Source: Sperchopsis tessellata
Lineage: Eukaryota; Arthropoda; Insecta; Coleoptera; Hydrophilidae
Direction: 5' to 3'
Assembly: GCA_033557685.1 (NCBI GenBank)
Contig: JAWQRN010000427.1
Coordinates: 1-29,856 of the forward strand
Length of the DNA stretch: 29,856 nt
Every line of letters begins with the position of its first letter. Position 1 is the first letter of the stretch. Positions 1 to 10,256 of this stretch are shown piece after piece. The notes under the pieces were generated by a model. The model was not told where the DNA came from, did no database searches, and worked only from the letters and a program-made list of their open reading frames with translations. A program made the position numbers and the translations under genes.

Positions 1-22
1 GTATAATTGAAGCACTTTGCTC

Positions 23-25
<3 letters not shown>

Positions 26-84
<59 letters not shown>
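26..84. repeat. (TA)n microsatellite
   Basis: An uninterrupted TA dinucleotide run of about 59 bases. Flanking bases are TTGCTCGAG on the left and AGCAACAAA on the right, so a short TTGCT/AGCAA inverted repeat brackets it. Such tracts extrude cruciforms and vary in length by slippage. Confidence 0.98.
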
Positions 85-86
<2 letters not shown>

Positions 87-470
87 CAACAAATTTGACT
101 GCCAATTACACAGAATTTAGAATATTTTACTATGATTTTTGGTCCAATGCGTATAATTGTAGTAAACGTAGTATGATTTATTGTGTAAATTAAATGCGTC
201 AAGCAACTTTCAGAGACAATTTAAACAATTATCATAGACTGAGCTTAACCTGATTACTTACAAATATAATGCCTAAGACTACGTATATTTTCAAACATAG
301 AGATCTCAAACTTGTATGATTATATTACAGCTAATACAATTATTAATATTACACAGCTATTGGTAGCTATAATATTATCTACACAATATGAATTGTTATT
401 ATTTTCTGTAAATTATTTCTAATCTGACATATCTATGAAACGATTTAAAATGTAAACATATTTCTATATA
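85..470. other. AT-rich spacer, nothing recognised
   Basis: Low-GC sequence with stops in all frames and no recognisable coding, RNA gene or element similarity. It could be intron if the two exon-like stretches that follow are real. Confidence 0.5.
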
Positions 471-478
471 GATTTCAG

Positions 479-601
479 ACGTTTCTGAAAATAATCCGGA
501 TCCAAATACAGTACGGGCTGAAGACTATCTATAACTGAATCAAGTTGTAAACAACCCAGAATCTAGCTTGAAGAGATCTGCTTGTGCTTTCACACAAAAG
601 G
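479..601 (+). pseudogene. Candidate degenerate exon A, unidentified
   Basis: A polypyrimidine-poor but usable acceptor (GATTTCAG, ending at 478) precedes a stretch that reads VSENNPDPNTVRAEDYL, an in-frame TAA, then LNQVVNNPESSLKRSACAF. A donor-like GTAAAT follows at 602. Codon choice and residue mix look protein-like compared with the surrounding AT-rich noise, and the reading is open apart from the single stop. I do not recognise the protein. It may be an exon of a dead gene copy, a live exon with a sequencing error, or chance. The phase (ends with one base of a codon) matches exon B only if exon B begins at 806. Confidence 0.28.
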
Positions 602-798
602 GTAAATATATTAGTATTTATGGAAAGTAAATCTCATTTATAAATACGTTTTGCATAAGAACGCAGAGAAAAACTTTTGTGCTCACAAGACGTAACAGAA
701 ACATATTTAATATTTGTATTATTTAATTGAATAAATCTTATTAATCTGCATTATATATTTTAGATAAACTCTTGCTTACTTCTCAATTTTTGTTTCAG

Positions 799-1026
799 GA
801 TCCAGGTAAAGAAAAATTAGTGAGACAGCAGCGGTTTAAGTTGACGGATTGGGAAGACACATATATGAGACAAAATAATTATACCCCTAGCTATGGAGAG
901 AGATGTTCAATCAAAGGAGTCGATAGCTGGATCTCTCAAGAATGTAGGATTATTAAATCTTTTTATGTTTTATTAATAAACAATATTTCTGAAAATGTTT
1001 TATTAAATTACACAATTACATATTAA
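799..1026 (+). CDS. Candidate exon B, unidentified small coding stretch
   Basis: A good acceptor (TTTTTGTTTCAG, ending at 798) is followed by an open frame reading DPGKEKLVRQQRFKLTDWED, then a Trp/Tyr/Cys-containing segment with SYGERC and DSWISQECRI, ending in a hydrophobic AT-rich tail at 1026. A second AG at 804-805 would start the exon at 806 and join exon A in frame across a 204-base intron, dropping the DP. AATAAA at 1059-1064 could be a poly(A) signal, which would make this a terminal exon. The first part, to about residue 60, looks like real protein; the tail (ISENVLLNYTITY) looks like read-through into non-coding sequence. No family is recognised. Confidence 0.35.
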   Translation, partial: DPGKEKLVRQQRFKLTDWEDTYMRQNNYTPSYGERCSIKGVDSWISQECRIIKSFYVLLINNISENVLLNYTITY

Positions 1027-1187
1027 CAATTAATTTAATGTTTGATACATATTTGTTAAATAAATAATTGGTACATGGTGTAGCTATATTTTAGCTCATA
1101 GACTTCTTTCCTAAGCAGGAAGTATTAATTTTGACGATCTCACCAGATCTCATGCGGTTTCATCGGAGGAATGCCTCGTGATATAAT

Positions 1188-2960
1188 ATGATAAAAAATT
1201 CATCAAATATTACAAAATATCATGTATTTGTGGTTGAGAATACGGTAAGTGATACTTTTTTGGTGGGGGTTGAAATTTTATCAATGTTTAAAAATTTCCC
1301 GCAATTGAACAGTTTGGTGATACATTTATCATCTGAAACCCTCACACCTGAAATGTCTTTTGCTTTTTTAAAGGGCTCATACTTTACGTTACCACCAAAA
1401 GGCGTTCATGTTGAAGCTACCATTTTCAGTGTGGAAAGCGGTATTTGAAGTTTGCCACCATAAATCTCTGATAGGATTCTGCATGAAATTGATCGTATTT
1501 TGAAAAGATCCATACCGTCTCGTTTCAATTTGAATAAATATGAGTTAAAGGCACTCAATGAACTCAAAAGTAATGAGTCGATTTTCATCACGTCGGCGGA
1601 TAATGGCAACGCTACAGTTGTAATGGATCGTCAGATATATAAATTCAAAATTTTAGATCTTCTGCAGGATACCACATATAAATATCAAACGCCTATGCAT
1701 ATATTAAAAATAGATAAATTGGTTACCATTGCATCAAAATATCTACCCTGGTTAAAAAAAAATCATTGCCTAAGATTCTCGAATCCCTCGTTTATATAAA
1801 TTGGCCCAATAACCCCCTTTTACTTAGCAAATTCGTAGGACGATCCGAATCCGCCCTATGAAACTCTTCCCATTTTCTAACGCAGATTTCTAGGATAAGA
1901 CCTGTATACCCGTAGATAATGCCACTAGCATCATCAGCTATCTACTAAAGGGGGAGGGTTCATCTGGAGATATCGCGGTGCTGACAAATGGTTGTATGAA
2001 GTCCACTTATTTCCGATTTAGTAACAATTTCAACGAACAAATATTTCGAGCTGCTGAAGTTACTCCTTTGTCCCCTTTTGTTATCAATATTTTTATGGAG
2101 GCATTTGAACAATGGGAATTGTTATCCTCAGATACAAAGCTCAAATGAAAGTTCCGTTACGTGAATGATCCGGGACGATAAGCCCTGGATACATTCTTAG
2201 GGCACATATAACACAACAATTAAATATTCGTTTTAAAATGGAGATTGAGTCATCAAGCTACTTTTCTTTAGATGTATTGTTGAAACGTAAATCAAATGAT
2301 ACACTTCTAAATTTTGTTTATCGTAAGCCCACCCATAAGTATAGGTACTTACATGCATTGTCACATCGTCATCCATGTCAGAATAAATCTGTGATTAATT
2401 TTCTCATACAGTGAACATTCAAGTTGCGTCACATAACTTCACTTTCCCAGGAATTAAATACAGTCGCCAATGCCTTTTTATCCAATGGATATATGTTGTC
2501 AAATATCAGACTGTCAATAACCCGTTTCAGGAATCCAGTCATCACTGTCAAAAATACTACTGAGGTGAAAGAAACAGATTATTTCGCATTCGTCAAGGAT
2601 TTTACGGACAATATTGCCCGCATACTAAGAAAATGTTCACATATTCTATATGCCATTTCATTGCAAAGAGAAGTGGTTTATCAGGTCCTTTGTTCCTGTG
2701 CTAAGGTCTGTATCGAAGTGTGCACGATCGCTGTACTCGTCATGGTCATATTAATCACTCAGCCGTGGCTGAGCATCATTATGACAGGTCATAACATTAT
2801 ATTCCAACACATTGACGTGTGAGAGCCTTCTAATTATCCAGAAAATTCAAAGAAGCCATTGAGGTTTATAATCGCTCCAGCAATATAAATAGGGACGATG
2901 GTTTTCAACTTTTCAACGCTTGGAATACCCCCCTCGCTCGTTTATCTCTTACTACATTCG
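1188..2960 (+). pseudogene. Broken PLE polyprotein (RT plus GIY-YIG endonuclease)
   Basis: The reading changes frame several times. At 1330-1500 is the N-terminal linker (SSETLTPEMSFAFLKGSYF, then SVESGI). At 1500-1700 is NLNKYELKALNELKSNESIF followed by SADNGNATVVMDRQIYK, the hallmark ADKGNATVVMD box of PLE RTs. At 1935-2110 lies the core, with DIAVL, then TPLSPFVINIFMEAFEQ, corresponding to the usual G(A)PMGSPLSPVVANIFME. The catalytic YVDD appears as YVND at 2158-2169. At 2230-2400 are FVYRKPTHKYRYLHALSHRH and neighbours, typical of the PLE thumb. At 2424-2560 is the SQELNTVANAFLSNGY box. The endonuclease begins at VVYQVLCSCAKVCIE near 2675; after a frameshift it continues GHINHSAVAEHHYD and ends near NRSSNINRDDGFQL. 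The loss of the second catalytic Asp and many stops make it non-functional. Confidence 0.87.
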
Positions 2961-3092
2961 ATAATAACCATCTGAATGAAACGGCTGTACCCTAGTGCAT
3001 ATCCCCACTCCAATCCATGCCTGTATAAGCATGATCCATCCGAGTCTGGATCAGGGCAATGACTTAATTATTTGAAGTAACATCTCTCGCTT

Positions 3093-3122
3093 TTTAAACG
3101 TCCTTTGCAACAGTGGACGAAA
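3093..3122 (+). other. PLE tail hairpin followed by GAAA (possible hammerhead remnant)
   Basis: GTCCTTTG (3100-3107) pairs with CAGTGGAC (3111-3118) across a CAA loop with one mismatch and one wobble, and is followed directly by GAAA (3119-3122). This is the layout of hammerhead stem II plus the GAAA half of its core. The CUGAUGA half that should precede the stem is not recognisable here. Hammerhead motifs are known from PLE terminal regions; assignment here is an inference. Confidence 0.35.
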
Positions 3123-3183
3123 CGTTGGCACTTATTAGAGCTTCTATAAGGTCTCCACCAGGACACAAGAATCAAACAGAGGA

Positions 3184-3980
3184 AATCTTTTAAAAATATA
3201 TTTTTTCATACCATTTTTACCATATAGACTACATGAACACCAACACTACCTTTTATACATTATTTCCGTTCATTTGTTTTACACACAATGTAGCTCCGTT
3301 GTTATTCCTGGGAAGCCCTTTGCAAGAAACGGGCTTGTAATCGTTCACAATATTTTTGGTTAAAAAGTTCTTTAATATTTAAACAGTACCCCGTTACTGG
3401 ACATAAAAGTCGATGATTGTCATACCATTATTATTGGAAATACAATACATGTGCAATTATATTTTGTTCTTTTACCAATTTTAGTAGTTCATAGTTTGTA
3501 AAAAAATTGTTAAAGTAAAATTTGGTTTCTAATGGTGTCTCAATGATAGATTTTTTCTGTAAAATAACTGACGACTCTATACCTTAACCCACAAGTGGAA
3601 TATATTTTTTTTGTTCTCCTTCATAACGCTTGGCATTATAGCAATATTCCGTTGTTGAGCAATACATTTCTCATTCCTTAAAACCAAACCTAATGGGCTT
3701 CTGGTAATGATGTTAACTTATCAATGATAGGGCGTATTTAAATAATGTATCTCTATGTACTTCAGTGTTTTCATTAAAGCGTACAAATGGTTTGATTTCC
3801 TGAAAGCGATGTTTTGATATGTATTTTTTCGTACTCCGACAGATGCATTTTCTTTAAAGAAGTAAAACATTCTTAAAAATTATTAAGCAGTTCACTGATA
3901 AATTGTAAGTCATATCTACTAAGCTGCATATAATAAGTAAACACTTTTAAATATTATAGACTTCCACGGTTATAATCTGT
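3184..3980. other. Spacer between PLE copies, nothing recognised
   Basis: AT-rich sequence with no open frame of interest. AAGCCC and GGGCTT at about 3313-3336 form a small inverted repeat. The stretch sits between two pieces of the same PLE family but shows no PLE similarity itself. Confidence 0.45.
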
Positions 3981-4286
3981 ATGTAATTTCAGTGAACGAA
4001 TTCACTGCACTGATCCAAACTCGGCCGGATCATGCTTATATTGGCAAGAACCGGAGTGGGGGATGCGCACTAGCGCATAGCCGTTGCGTTCGGACGATTA
4101 TTGCCGAATGCAGGAGATAAATGAGAGAGGGGGATTCGCAAGTATCGTCCCTATTGATATTGTTGAGGCGATTATAAACCTCAATGGTTTTCTGGGAAAA
4201 TTAGAAAGCTCCCGAGCCAAGACTTTAGAGTCTTGGAACATAATGGTGTGACCTGTTTCATGACGATGTTCAGCCACGGCTGACTG
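3981..4286 (-). mobile_element. PLE copy 2, inverted endonuclease and 3' end
   Basis: The reverse complement aligns along its length with copy 1 positions of about 2744-3090. Shared landmarks are TCAGCCGTGGCTGA, CATTGAGGTTTATAATCGC, AATATCAATAGGGACGAT and ATAAGCATGATCC. It translates as SAVAEHRHETGHTIMFQDSK and then VYNRLNNINRDD, the C-terminal half of the GIY-YIG endonuclease, better preserved than in copy 1. Similarity fades beyond ATTACAT at its 3' side (3981), so the hairpin tail is missing. Confidence 0.85.
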
Positions 4287-4470
4287 AATCAGCGACCTAC
4301 TGAGAGGGGAAGGTTCTTCTCAAGACATCGCGGTGCTGACGAAGGTTTGTCTGAGATCCACTTATTTCCAATTTAGGGGCCATTTCTACGAACAAACATC
4401 TGGAGCTGCTATGTGTTCCCCTTTGTCCCCTGTTGTTTCCAATATATAAGCGTCATTTATTAATAATATG
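4287..4470 (+). mobile_element. PLE copy 2, RT-core piece in opposite orientation
   Basis: It aligns with copy 1 from about 1933 to 2115, beginning ATCAGCGACCTACTGAGAGG against ATCAGCTATCTACTAAAGGG. The translation gives GEGSSQDIAVLTKVCLRSTY and then GAAMCSPLSPVVSNI, the RT block with the conserved SPLSPVV. It abuts the inverted endonuclease piece with only a few ambiguous bases at the join (4285-4288), and runs out just before a (TA)n tract. Adjacent placement suggests one rearranged insertion rather than two. Confidence 0.85.
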
Positions 4471-4472
4471 AG

Positions 4473-4474
<2 letters not shown>

Positions 4475-4521
<47 letters not shown>
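4475..4521. repeat. (AT)n microsatellite
   Basis: An AT dinucleotide run of about 47 bases immediately beside the end of the PLE copy 2 RT piece. Confidence 0.97.
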
Positions 4522-4523
<2 letters not shown>

Positions 4524-6640
4524 ATAGCCTCAAAACTGAATGTATTTCAAATTAAATAGTCAGGGTAACTAAAATGATGCAGCTGATTATCCTTCCACTG
4601 ATCCCTTGACAACAAGATATATGAGAGTAAAAGCTTTCTACTGATCTCCTCTCCAAATTAGCATGCTACACAGTTCTGGTTGTTTGTCCTCTTCACCATT
4701 TGTTATAGTCCAAGAACCAAGTTCCTATGGCAATAGCTACAGTGCTTTTGTAAACATGATCGGTCAAAAGATGTGTAGATCAAACCAAGCTTTCGTAAGT
4801 TAAAACTAAAAACCTTTTACTTTACCATTTGTCCAGATTCTGTGATCTACTATCAATTTCTTATTATTCCAGCCACTTTATGTCTTAAAAATGGACATGT
4901 AAGGAAGTAACTTTGATCAACTTAAAAAAAAAAACATTGACAGTAGTGAAAAGTCGACCTCACTACACGCGCAGACACCACATACCGAGTAAAGTTTATA
5001 TGCAGATTCTTATTTATTTGTATAGCCTCATAGACTGAACAGGTTTGCGTTTACTAAGAGCTATATAGTAAGAAAACCATTGTACTTAACAGTGCTATTT
5101 AAAATCTTTTAATAGTCGAAATACGTGGTAGAGAGAGAGAGAGGACGAGATTGAGAGAGTGAGGATGTTATCGGAATTTTAATACAACAGAGCCTCGAAC
5201 TTGTAAACATATTTTGCCAATTCGTACTCCACGTTATAAATTTGTGTACTCAATAGAACTTAGCTGATATAATTTCAAAACTACGCCAAAAAATATTAAA
5301 ATGACAATGGAAATTATTAATTATAAATATAAAGCGGTTCTTAAATTGTGTACTAAACAAATCATAAATATCAAACATTATTTTGAAATGCATTCCTATA
5401 AACGAGCATTTTTTAGATTTTGAAATAAGTAATGAATTCAGGACTTAGGTGTGGAGATGTTTGGAACTTGCAGTAAAGATATTACTGAATCATTTAAACC
5501 AATACTTAATCCCTTTTAAATTAGAAAGTACATTGTAATATGTTACAATTTAGATGTACTCCTGAACAGGTTCATCTCATTCAATCATTTGTACGATGAG
5601 AATAGTTTTTAACGTATTCAAGAAATTTTTCAAAATCGGTGAGGTGGTAAATAGTGTTGGATGATAAAGGATCATGCATTTCAAAACTAGGTAGGATATT
5701 AAATGCTACTATTTAGTCTAATCCATGATGATAATTGCTTCTCGAGCTAGATACATGAATATGTAAATTTCAGTCATAAAAATGCTTCAACTTCACCATC
5801 AAACCAGTGATTTTGATTTCGCAAGACATAATTGAAATATCACACGAATCATTTTATTCGGGAGACCTGAACACAATGTACCTAAAATAAGCTTCGAAAA
5901 TACCATTTTCAGTCTCCTATCAGTGAAAAACTCAATAGTTTTGCAAACAGTACATAACGAGGTCAACCATATGCTAAAGATTTCAGTGTGATTTCTCCTG
6001 TCCAGTCTAATATCCAAGATTTCACTATTAAAGGTTTATGCTACAACTGTCCAAGGAGAATCAATTGTAGATTTTATTACATTTAATTAACTACTAATAA
6101 TCATTGTAAACTATTTTATATAGTATAAGATTAACATATAATGGACTTAAAAAATTGAAGAAGAAAATTACAATTATACTGTAAGAAGAATGGTATAGTA
6201 GGCATAAAGAATACTTTTGAAAATTTATATATACAATTTTTATCTATTTTATTGCTATATATTTAGTAATATTAACAACTAGATTATAAAATACAAATGA
6301 GTAACTACTGTTTGAGCCCTAAGCCGATCAGTCAGGGTGTGAAGACATTTTTATATGCAATATTTTGTTAGATACAATTGGTTTTGGGTCGTTAAATTTA
6401 ATGATTTTAATAAATTAAATTTTGTCAACAAATCGTAAATTATTGTATAGAATTCTCAATACTTCTATTAGATATCATAAATAAATTCATGTAATGCAAT
6501 TCCGTAAGTTTCTCGTACTTTTTTAAATAATTATATGCACGTACTTCATTACTGTTCTTGTCCAAGGCAATTTACTAAAACTTTACAATGAACTCAAATT
6601 TTTACAACCATAATTTACATTTTAAAAGTGGTTTCTACGT
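4522..6640. other. Long AT-rich region with no recognised gene
   Basis: No coding or RNA gene could be supported. A short GA-rich stretch (5130-5165) is present. A 72-codon minus-strand open frame at 5799-6017 matches nothing I recognise and is left uncalled. Confidence 0.45.
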
Positions 6641-6920
6641 TTTGTCGGAAATTTGATTGCGGGTTCTACCTACCAAGTCTATAACACTAATGTTATTCAA
6701 ATCGGGTAAACTTTATTTGATTTAGACTACACATATTCCCGGCCATAAAAGCTCGCAATAAATATAAATTGTGACGGTAACGGAAAACAACAAAGGCACG
6801 TATTTATGAAAACTTGGTATTCAAATAAAATAAGACATAATTTCGGGGGCCGCAGCGGCAACTTACATAAAATTACAAGTGTTTTAATGTTGAGCACACT
6901 AAATTTCAGGGCAACAAAAT
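6640..6920. promoter_or_regulatory. Candidate conserved non-coding or regulatory block
   Basis: A high-complexity, non-coding island in AT-rich surroundings, with GC-rich words such as GGGGGCCGCAGCGGCAAC next to CCATAAA (6743-6749), CAATAAATATAAA and TTTATGA, which resemble posterior Hox/homeodomain sites. No open frame explains it. This is pattern-based inference only, and AT-rich DNA yields such sites by chance. Confidence 0.2.
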
Positions 6921-7660
6921 CTTCTTACGTTATAAACTTAAAGTTATATACATACAATGTAAAAATTACATAAAATAAACATAAAACGCCTGATGTATCC
7001 TTTACTGAATCAGAGACAACAAATGTCCCTAGCCGTTAAACAGCGTTATTTGTTTTTGGTAGCCACTGTATTGATTTAATAAACCCGAAAGCATCATAAA
7101 ATGTCCAACTTTATCTCCATCAAGAGTAAAATACGCAATAAAGTCAAAAACTATAAACAGATATAACGAACAAGCTACGTCATCTGACCAACCTAGCTAC
7201 TTTTAATGAAGATGTCAATGTATTTTATAAGCATTGTGCAGTGAAAAGCGTAGAGAATCAAACAAACGACTGGAAATGGTTTTTATTCAAAGAAGTAAAC
7301 CGCTTCGGTGGCGTATAAAGAAGGAGCGCATTCTCTTTGTGAAGTATTCAATATATTAGATGATTATAGTTTATAAATATGATAATTACATCTCCTTATA
7401 TTTAATGTACAACCAATTTTAATATTGCCGTTGTTAAAATGAAACTAGTTTTTCTTTACACTACTTATCAGAGGAACAGATCTCTATCTCGAGTCATTTA
7501 ATGTTACAGAAAAAAGACAACGGTAGATCAATTAAGTACATATTAGCGAAAGAACACGTGTATTTTTTATGTGGTGGCATAAACTACGTTAATTACTTTA
7601 GCTTGAGTTTATTGTAGATTTAGTTTTGATAGCCTCGGGCTTTTTGTAATATTATAACCT
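6921..7660. other. No gene recognised
   Basis: AT-rich spacer leading to the 3' end of the RTE-like element. No coding stretch or repeat unit stands out. Confidence 0.45.
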
Positions 7661-7736
7661 AATATTTTCTTTTATTTATTTATTAATATCGTACATAAAA
7701 CCGTACAAAATTAATATAAATTATGTACGTACACAA

Positions 7737-8400
7737 TCATACAGCTAGGTGCTGTTTTCTCACTAACAATATCCAAGCTATCTGGTTGTATGCCATTTCT
7801 TATAACAAATCGCGATCTTCTAGAGCTTTTATTGTGTCTTTCAATGATCTTCGGGGGCGACCTATTTTATCTTTCCCGGTGGTTGCCATGTAAATATCCG
7901 TTTCGGCCATCTGCATTGCTCCATACGTAACATATGGCCGAACCATTTTAAGCTTCTCTTCTCAATGCGGGCAACCACTGTTTCAGTAGCTCACATCCGA
8001 TTTCTGATTTCGGTATTTCTTATTCTTTCTCTCCTAGATACCCTAGCACCGCTTCTCAAATAATCCATCTCAACGATAAGTAATTTTCTCTTATCTTCTT
8101 CTCGCATGGTGCATACTTCACTCCCATACATCATTACCGTTTCCACCATGACTTGACCGATTCTTTCCTTAATTTTTTTCCTTACATTCTTGACCCACCA
8201 TATCGAATTCAACGCCCCTTGAACTCTACGTCCTGTTTTAGTTTTTTACGATAATTTCTTATGTCTTCTTATCCCATCTTCGTCTATAATTACACCTTAG
8301 TATTTGAATTTTACCAGTTGTTTGACTGTGGCTTCTTCACTGCGTCAAATTTTGCATTGGAGATACAAGATACTCAGTTTTTTTGTAGACTAACCTGCAA
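7737..8400 (-). pseudogene. RTE-like C-terminal domain remnant
   Basis: On the minus strand the region after motif C reads FMIRRLYEEYLKWGLQVSL, then LNSIWW/VKNVRKKIKERIGQVM, VMMYGSEVCTMREEDKRKLL and VEMDYLRSGARVSRRERI. After a frameshift come ARIEKRSLKWFGHMLRME, RWPKRIFTWQPPGK, GRPRRSLKDTIKAL, and EMAYNQIAWI before QHLAV and a stop at 7737. The WFGH and GRPRR blocks are characteristic of the tail of this LINE group. The piece 7991-8212 is still open. Confidence 0.85.
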
Positions 8401-8569
8401 TCCCCATTTTAAGTATTCCTCATAGAGCCGTCTTATCATAAATTCAATATCGTATGTATCTTGCGCAAATACTGCTTGATCATCGGTAGAACTTAGTTTA
8501 AAAAGAAGTTATTCCTGGATGGGAATCTGCATCCCCTCGCATGCTCGTTTCCAGTTCCTTAGCACAACT

Positions 8570-8658
8570 TCAACATTCAACAGGGTATTTGTATCATGTC
8601 GGCACAGATGACTTGATTTAAGACCTGGTCGACAGAAGATTTCTATGTTTGTTTTTAT

Positions 8659-8693
<35 letters not shown>

Positions 8694-8735
8694 TCTTTTT
8701 TTATTTTTGCAATCTTCTGTCAATAAATTAATGAA
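8570..8735. mobile_element. Small foldback insertion with (TA)n inside the RTE RT
   Basis: RT coding stops at FNVYF and resumes at EVVLRNW about 160 bases later. The insert contains a perfect 11-bp inverted repeat, GACAGAAGATT (8631-8641) and AATCTTCTGTC (8711-8721), bracketing the TA run at 8662-8690. No transposase, A-tail or clear target duplication was identified. It could be a MITE-like foldback or a microsatellite-carrying SINE piece. Confidence 0.5.
8662..8690. repeat. (AT)n microsatellite
   Basis: AT dinucleotide run of about 29 bases at the centre of the foldback insert. Confidence 0.97.
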
Positions 8736-9639
8736 ATGAAATATACATTAAAAAGAAATGGTGAGAGATTACAGTCCTCTCTGAGTCCTTTACTTGTATA
8801 AATAGCTGACGACAACTTTCTTCTCTGTTTCATATATGATACATTCTCTTTATATAGTTCTTTGATAAAGTGCATTACTTTTGTTGGATATTCCATGGTT
8901 CTTAATGCTCCCCATAGTTTTTGTCTCGGGACGGTGTCATATGCTTTCAAGAGGTTAATAAAAATAATGTGAATTTCTTCTTCTTTGGCAATCTTTTTCT
9001 CAATAAGTTGTGGTAGTGTAAATAGGTTGTCAATACAGGATCTTCCTGGCATAAATCCACATTGATATTCCACTATTTTGTTTCCAATTGCCTTCTTTAG
9101 TATTTTCTGTAATATTTTAGTCCATTATCTGCTGAATGTACATATAACACTTAATACCCTATAATTATTGCGGTCGATCTGTTCCCCTTCTTGTAAAGCT
9201 ATGTTATAAACGATATTTTCTATTCCGTCGGTGCTTTCTCTGGAGTAAAACACAAGTTCAACAGATGTTCTATTCTTTCATGTAATAAAGTTCTACCCCA
9301 TTTAATCAATTTTGTTGAGATATTTCCCGGGCCAGGTGATTTTCCACATTTCATTTCTGCGATAGACTGTCTTCTTTGTTTATCTGTTTTCTGCATTTTC
9401 TTCTTGTAGGTTTAAAAATTCTCCTCTAATTTCTATAAATAATTTATCATAGTATTCTTTCCATTCATTCATAGATATTAGATTTATTGCACTTTCCTTT
9501 TTATTTCTTTTTAAATCTTGTAATGTATGCCACACTTCTGTTTAATCAGCACCCCCGAGATATGCTTTAATTTGACCAGACTGTATGTCCCAGAATATAT
9601 ATTTTTTCTTGCTGTACTCTTGTTCGTACTTCATGATTC

Positions 9640-10256
9640 TTTCCTTGTAACTCTGTCTATTTTCTAGTTTAGTACGGATACATCATCACAGAAGGGTTTA
9701 TTTGAGATCAGTACATAGTCGATCTCATTTTTAGAGCAGTTGTCAGGGCTCTTCCATATCCACTTCCTTTGAAAAGATTTTTAGAAAAAGGTGTTCATAC
9801 AGAATATGCCTTCGCTGTTCAGAAAAACGAATATTGCTTGGTCTCTTTCATTCCTTGTTCCTAGGCCAAAATTGCCGATGTTTGGTGAGTCTGTGGTTAA
9901 TATTTGACCTATCCTTACGTTGAAACACCCACCATAACTGCAAACCTAGCTTTTCCTGTGTGCTTTGCCCTAGAAAGGTCTTCGTAGAGCTGGTCCATAT
10001 CCTCATCTGGCGAGGAGCTCGTGGCCGCATAAGCTTGTATTACTTGTACTGTTTTGCGAACGAGGTGTACTAATTTTTTGTGGACCAATATTGCCACTCC
10101 CCCAATGTGATGGTTTATTTCTGAGTTTCTGTTGAACAACATATGGCCTGATTTGAGGATTATGTTCGATTCGCCCCTCAGTCTTGTTTCACTAAGACCT
10201 AGTATACTCCACTTGATGTTCCTCGAGCCTAATTCTGCGTATGTTGTAGGTTGCAA
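9640..10256 (-). pseudogene. RTE-like apurinic-type endonuclease domain remnant
   Basis: On the minus strand it reads IKWSILGLSETRLRGESN, where the SETR motif carries the metal-binding Glu. It continues through GGVAILVHKKLVHLV and VQVIQAYAATSSSPDEDMD to ARFAVMVG, where the expected DFNA motif is lost. After frameshifts it continues as NIGNFGLGTRNERD, GIFCMNTFF and WIWKSPDNCSKNEIDYVLIS, the closing part of the fold with its NEIDY box. The spacing matches intact family members, so little has been deleted. The protein would nick target DNA for target-primed reverse transcription. Confidence 0.82.

Larger units (their letters stand above)
1170..3183 (+). mobile_element. Penelope-like retroelement, copy 1 (decayed, near-complete)
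   Basis: The segment contains, in order and on one strand, the PLE N-terminal region, reverse transcriptase blocks, a GIY-YIG-type endonuclease region and a 3' tail. PLEs move by target-primed reverse transcription with an RT related to telomerase and a GIY-YIG nuclease. The right boundary is set by comparison with copy 3: similarity to 16255-16276 fades at about 3183. The left boundary is uncertain; nothing PLE-like was seen before about 1180. Multiple stops and frameshifts show it is inactive. Confidence 0.85.
8478..9500 (-). pseudogene. RTE-like reverse transcriptase remnant
   Basis: The minus strand reads NEWKEYYDKLF (about 9460), then the KCGKSPGPG block, then YQCGFMPGRSCIDNLFTLPQ with the F(R)PGRS motif. 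Motif A is FINLLKAYDTVPR, in which the catalytic Asp of FxDLxKAYD is Asn. Motif B is KGLREDCNLSPFLFNVY in place of KGLRQGCxLSPxLFNxY. After the insert the frame resumes as VEVVLRNWKRACEGMQIPI, and motif C is STDDQAVFAQD near 8480, where FADD is expected. The clean open portion is 8720-9073; elsewhere the frame is shifted. Confidence 0.85.

Noticed and set aside
1406..1609. 67-codon minus-strand frame
   Set aside because: Shadow of the plus-strand PLE N-terminal and RT region.
3301..3345. AAGCCC/GGGCTT inverted repeat
   Set aside because: Only 6 bp per arm; expected by chance in a window of this size.
5799..6017. 72-codon minus-strand frame with some protein-like wording
   Set aside because: No recognisable motif, no splice or promoter support, and adjoining frames are full of stops.
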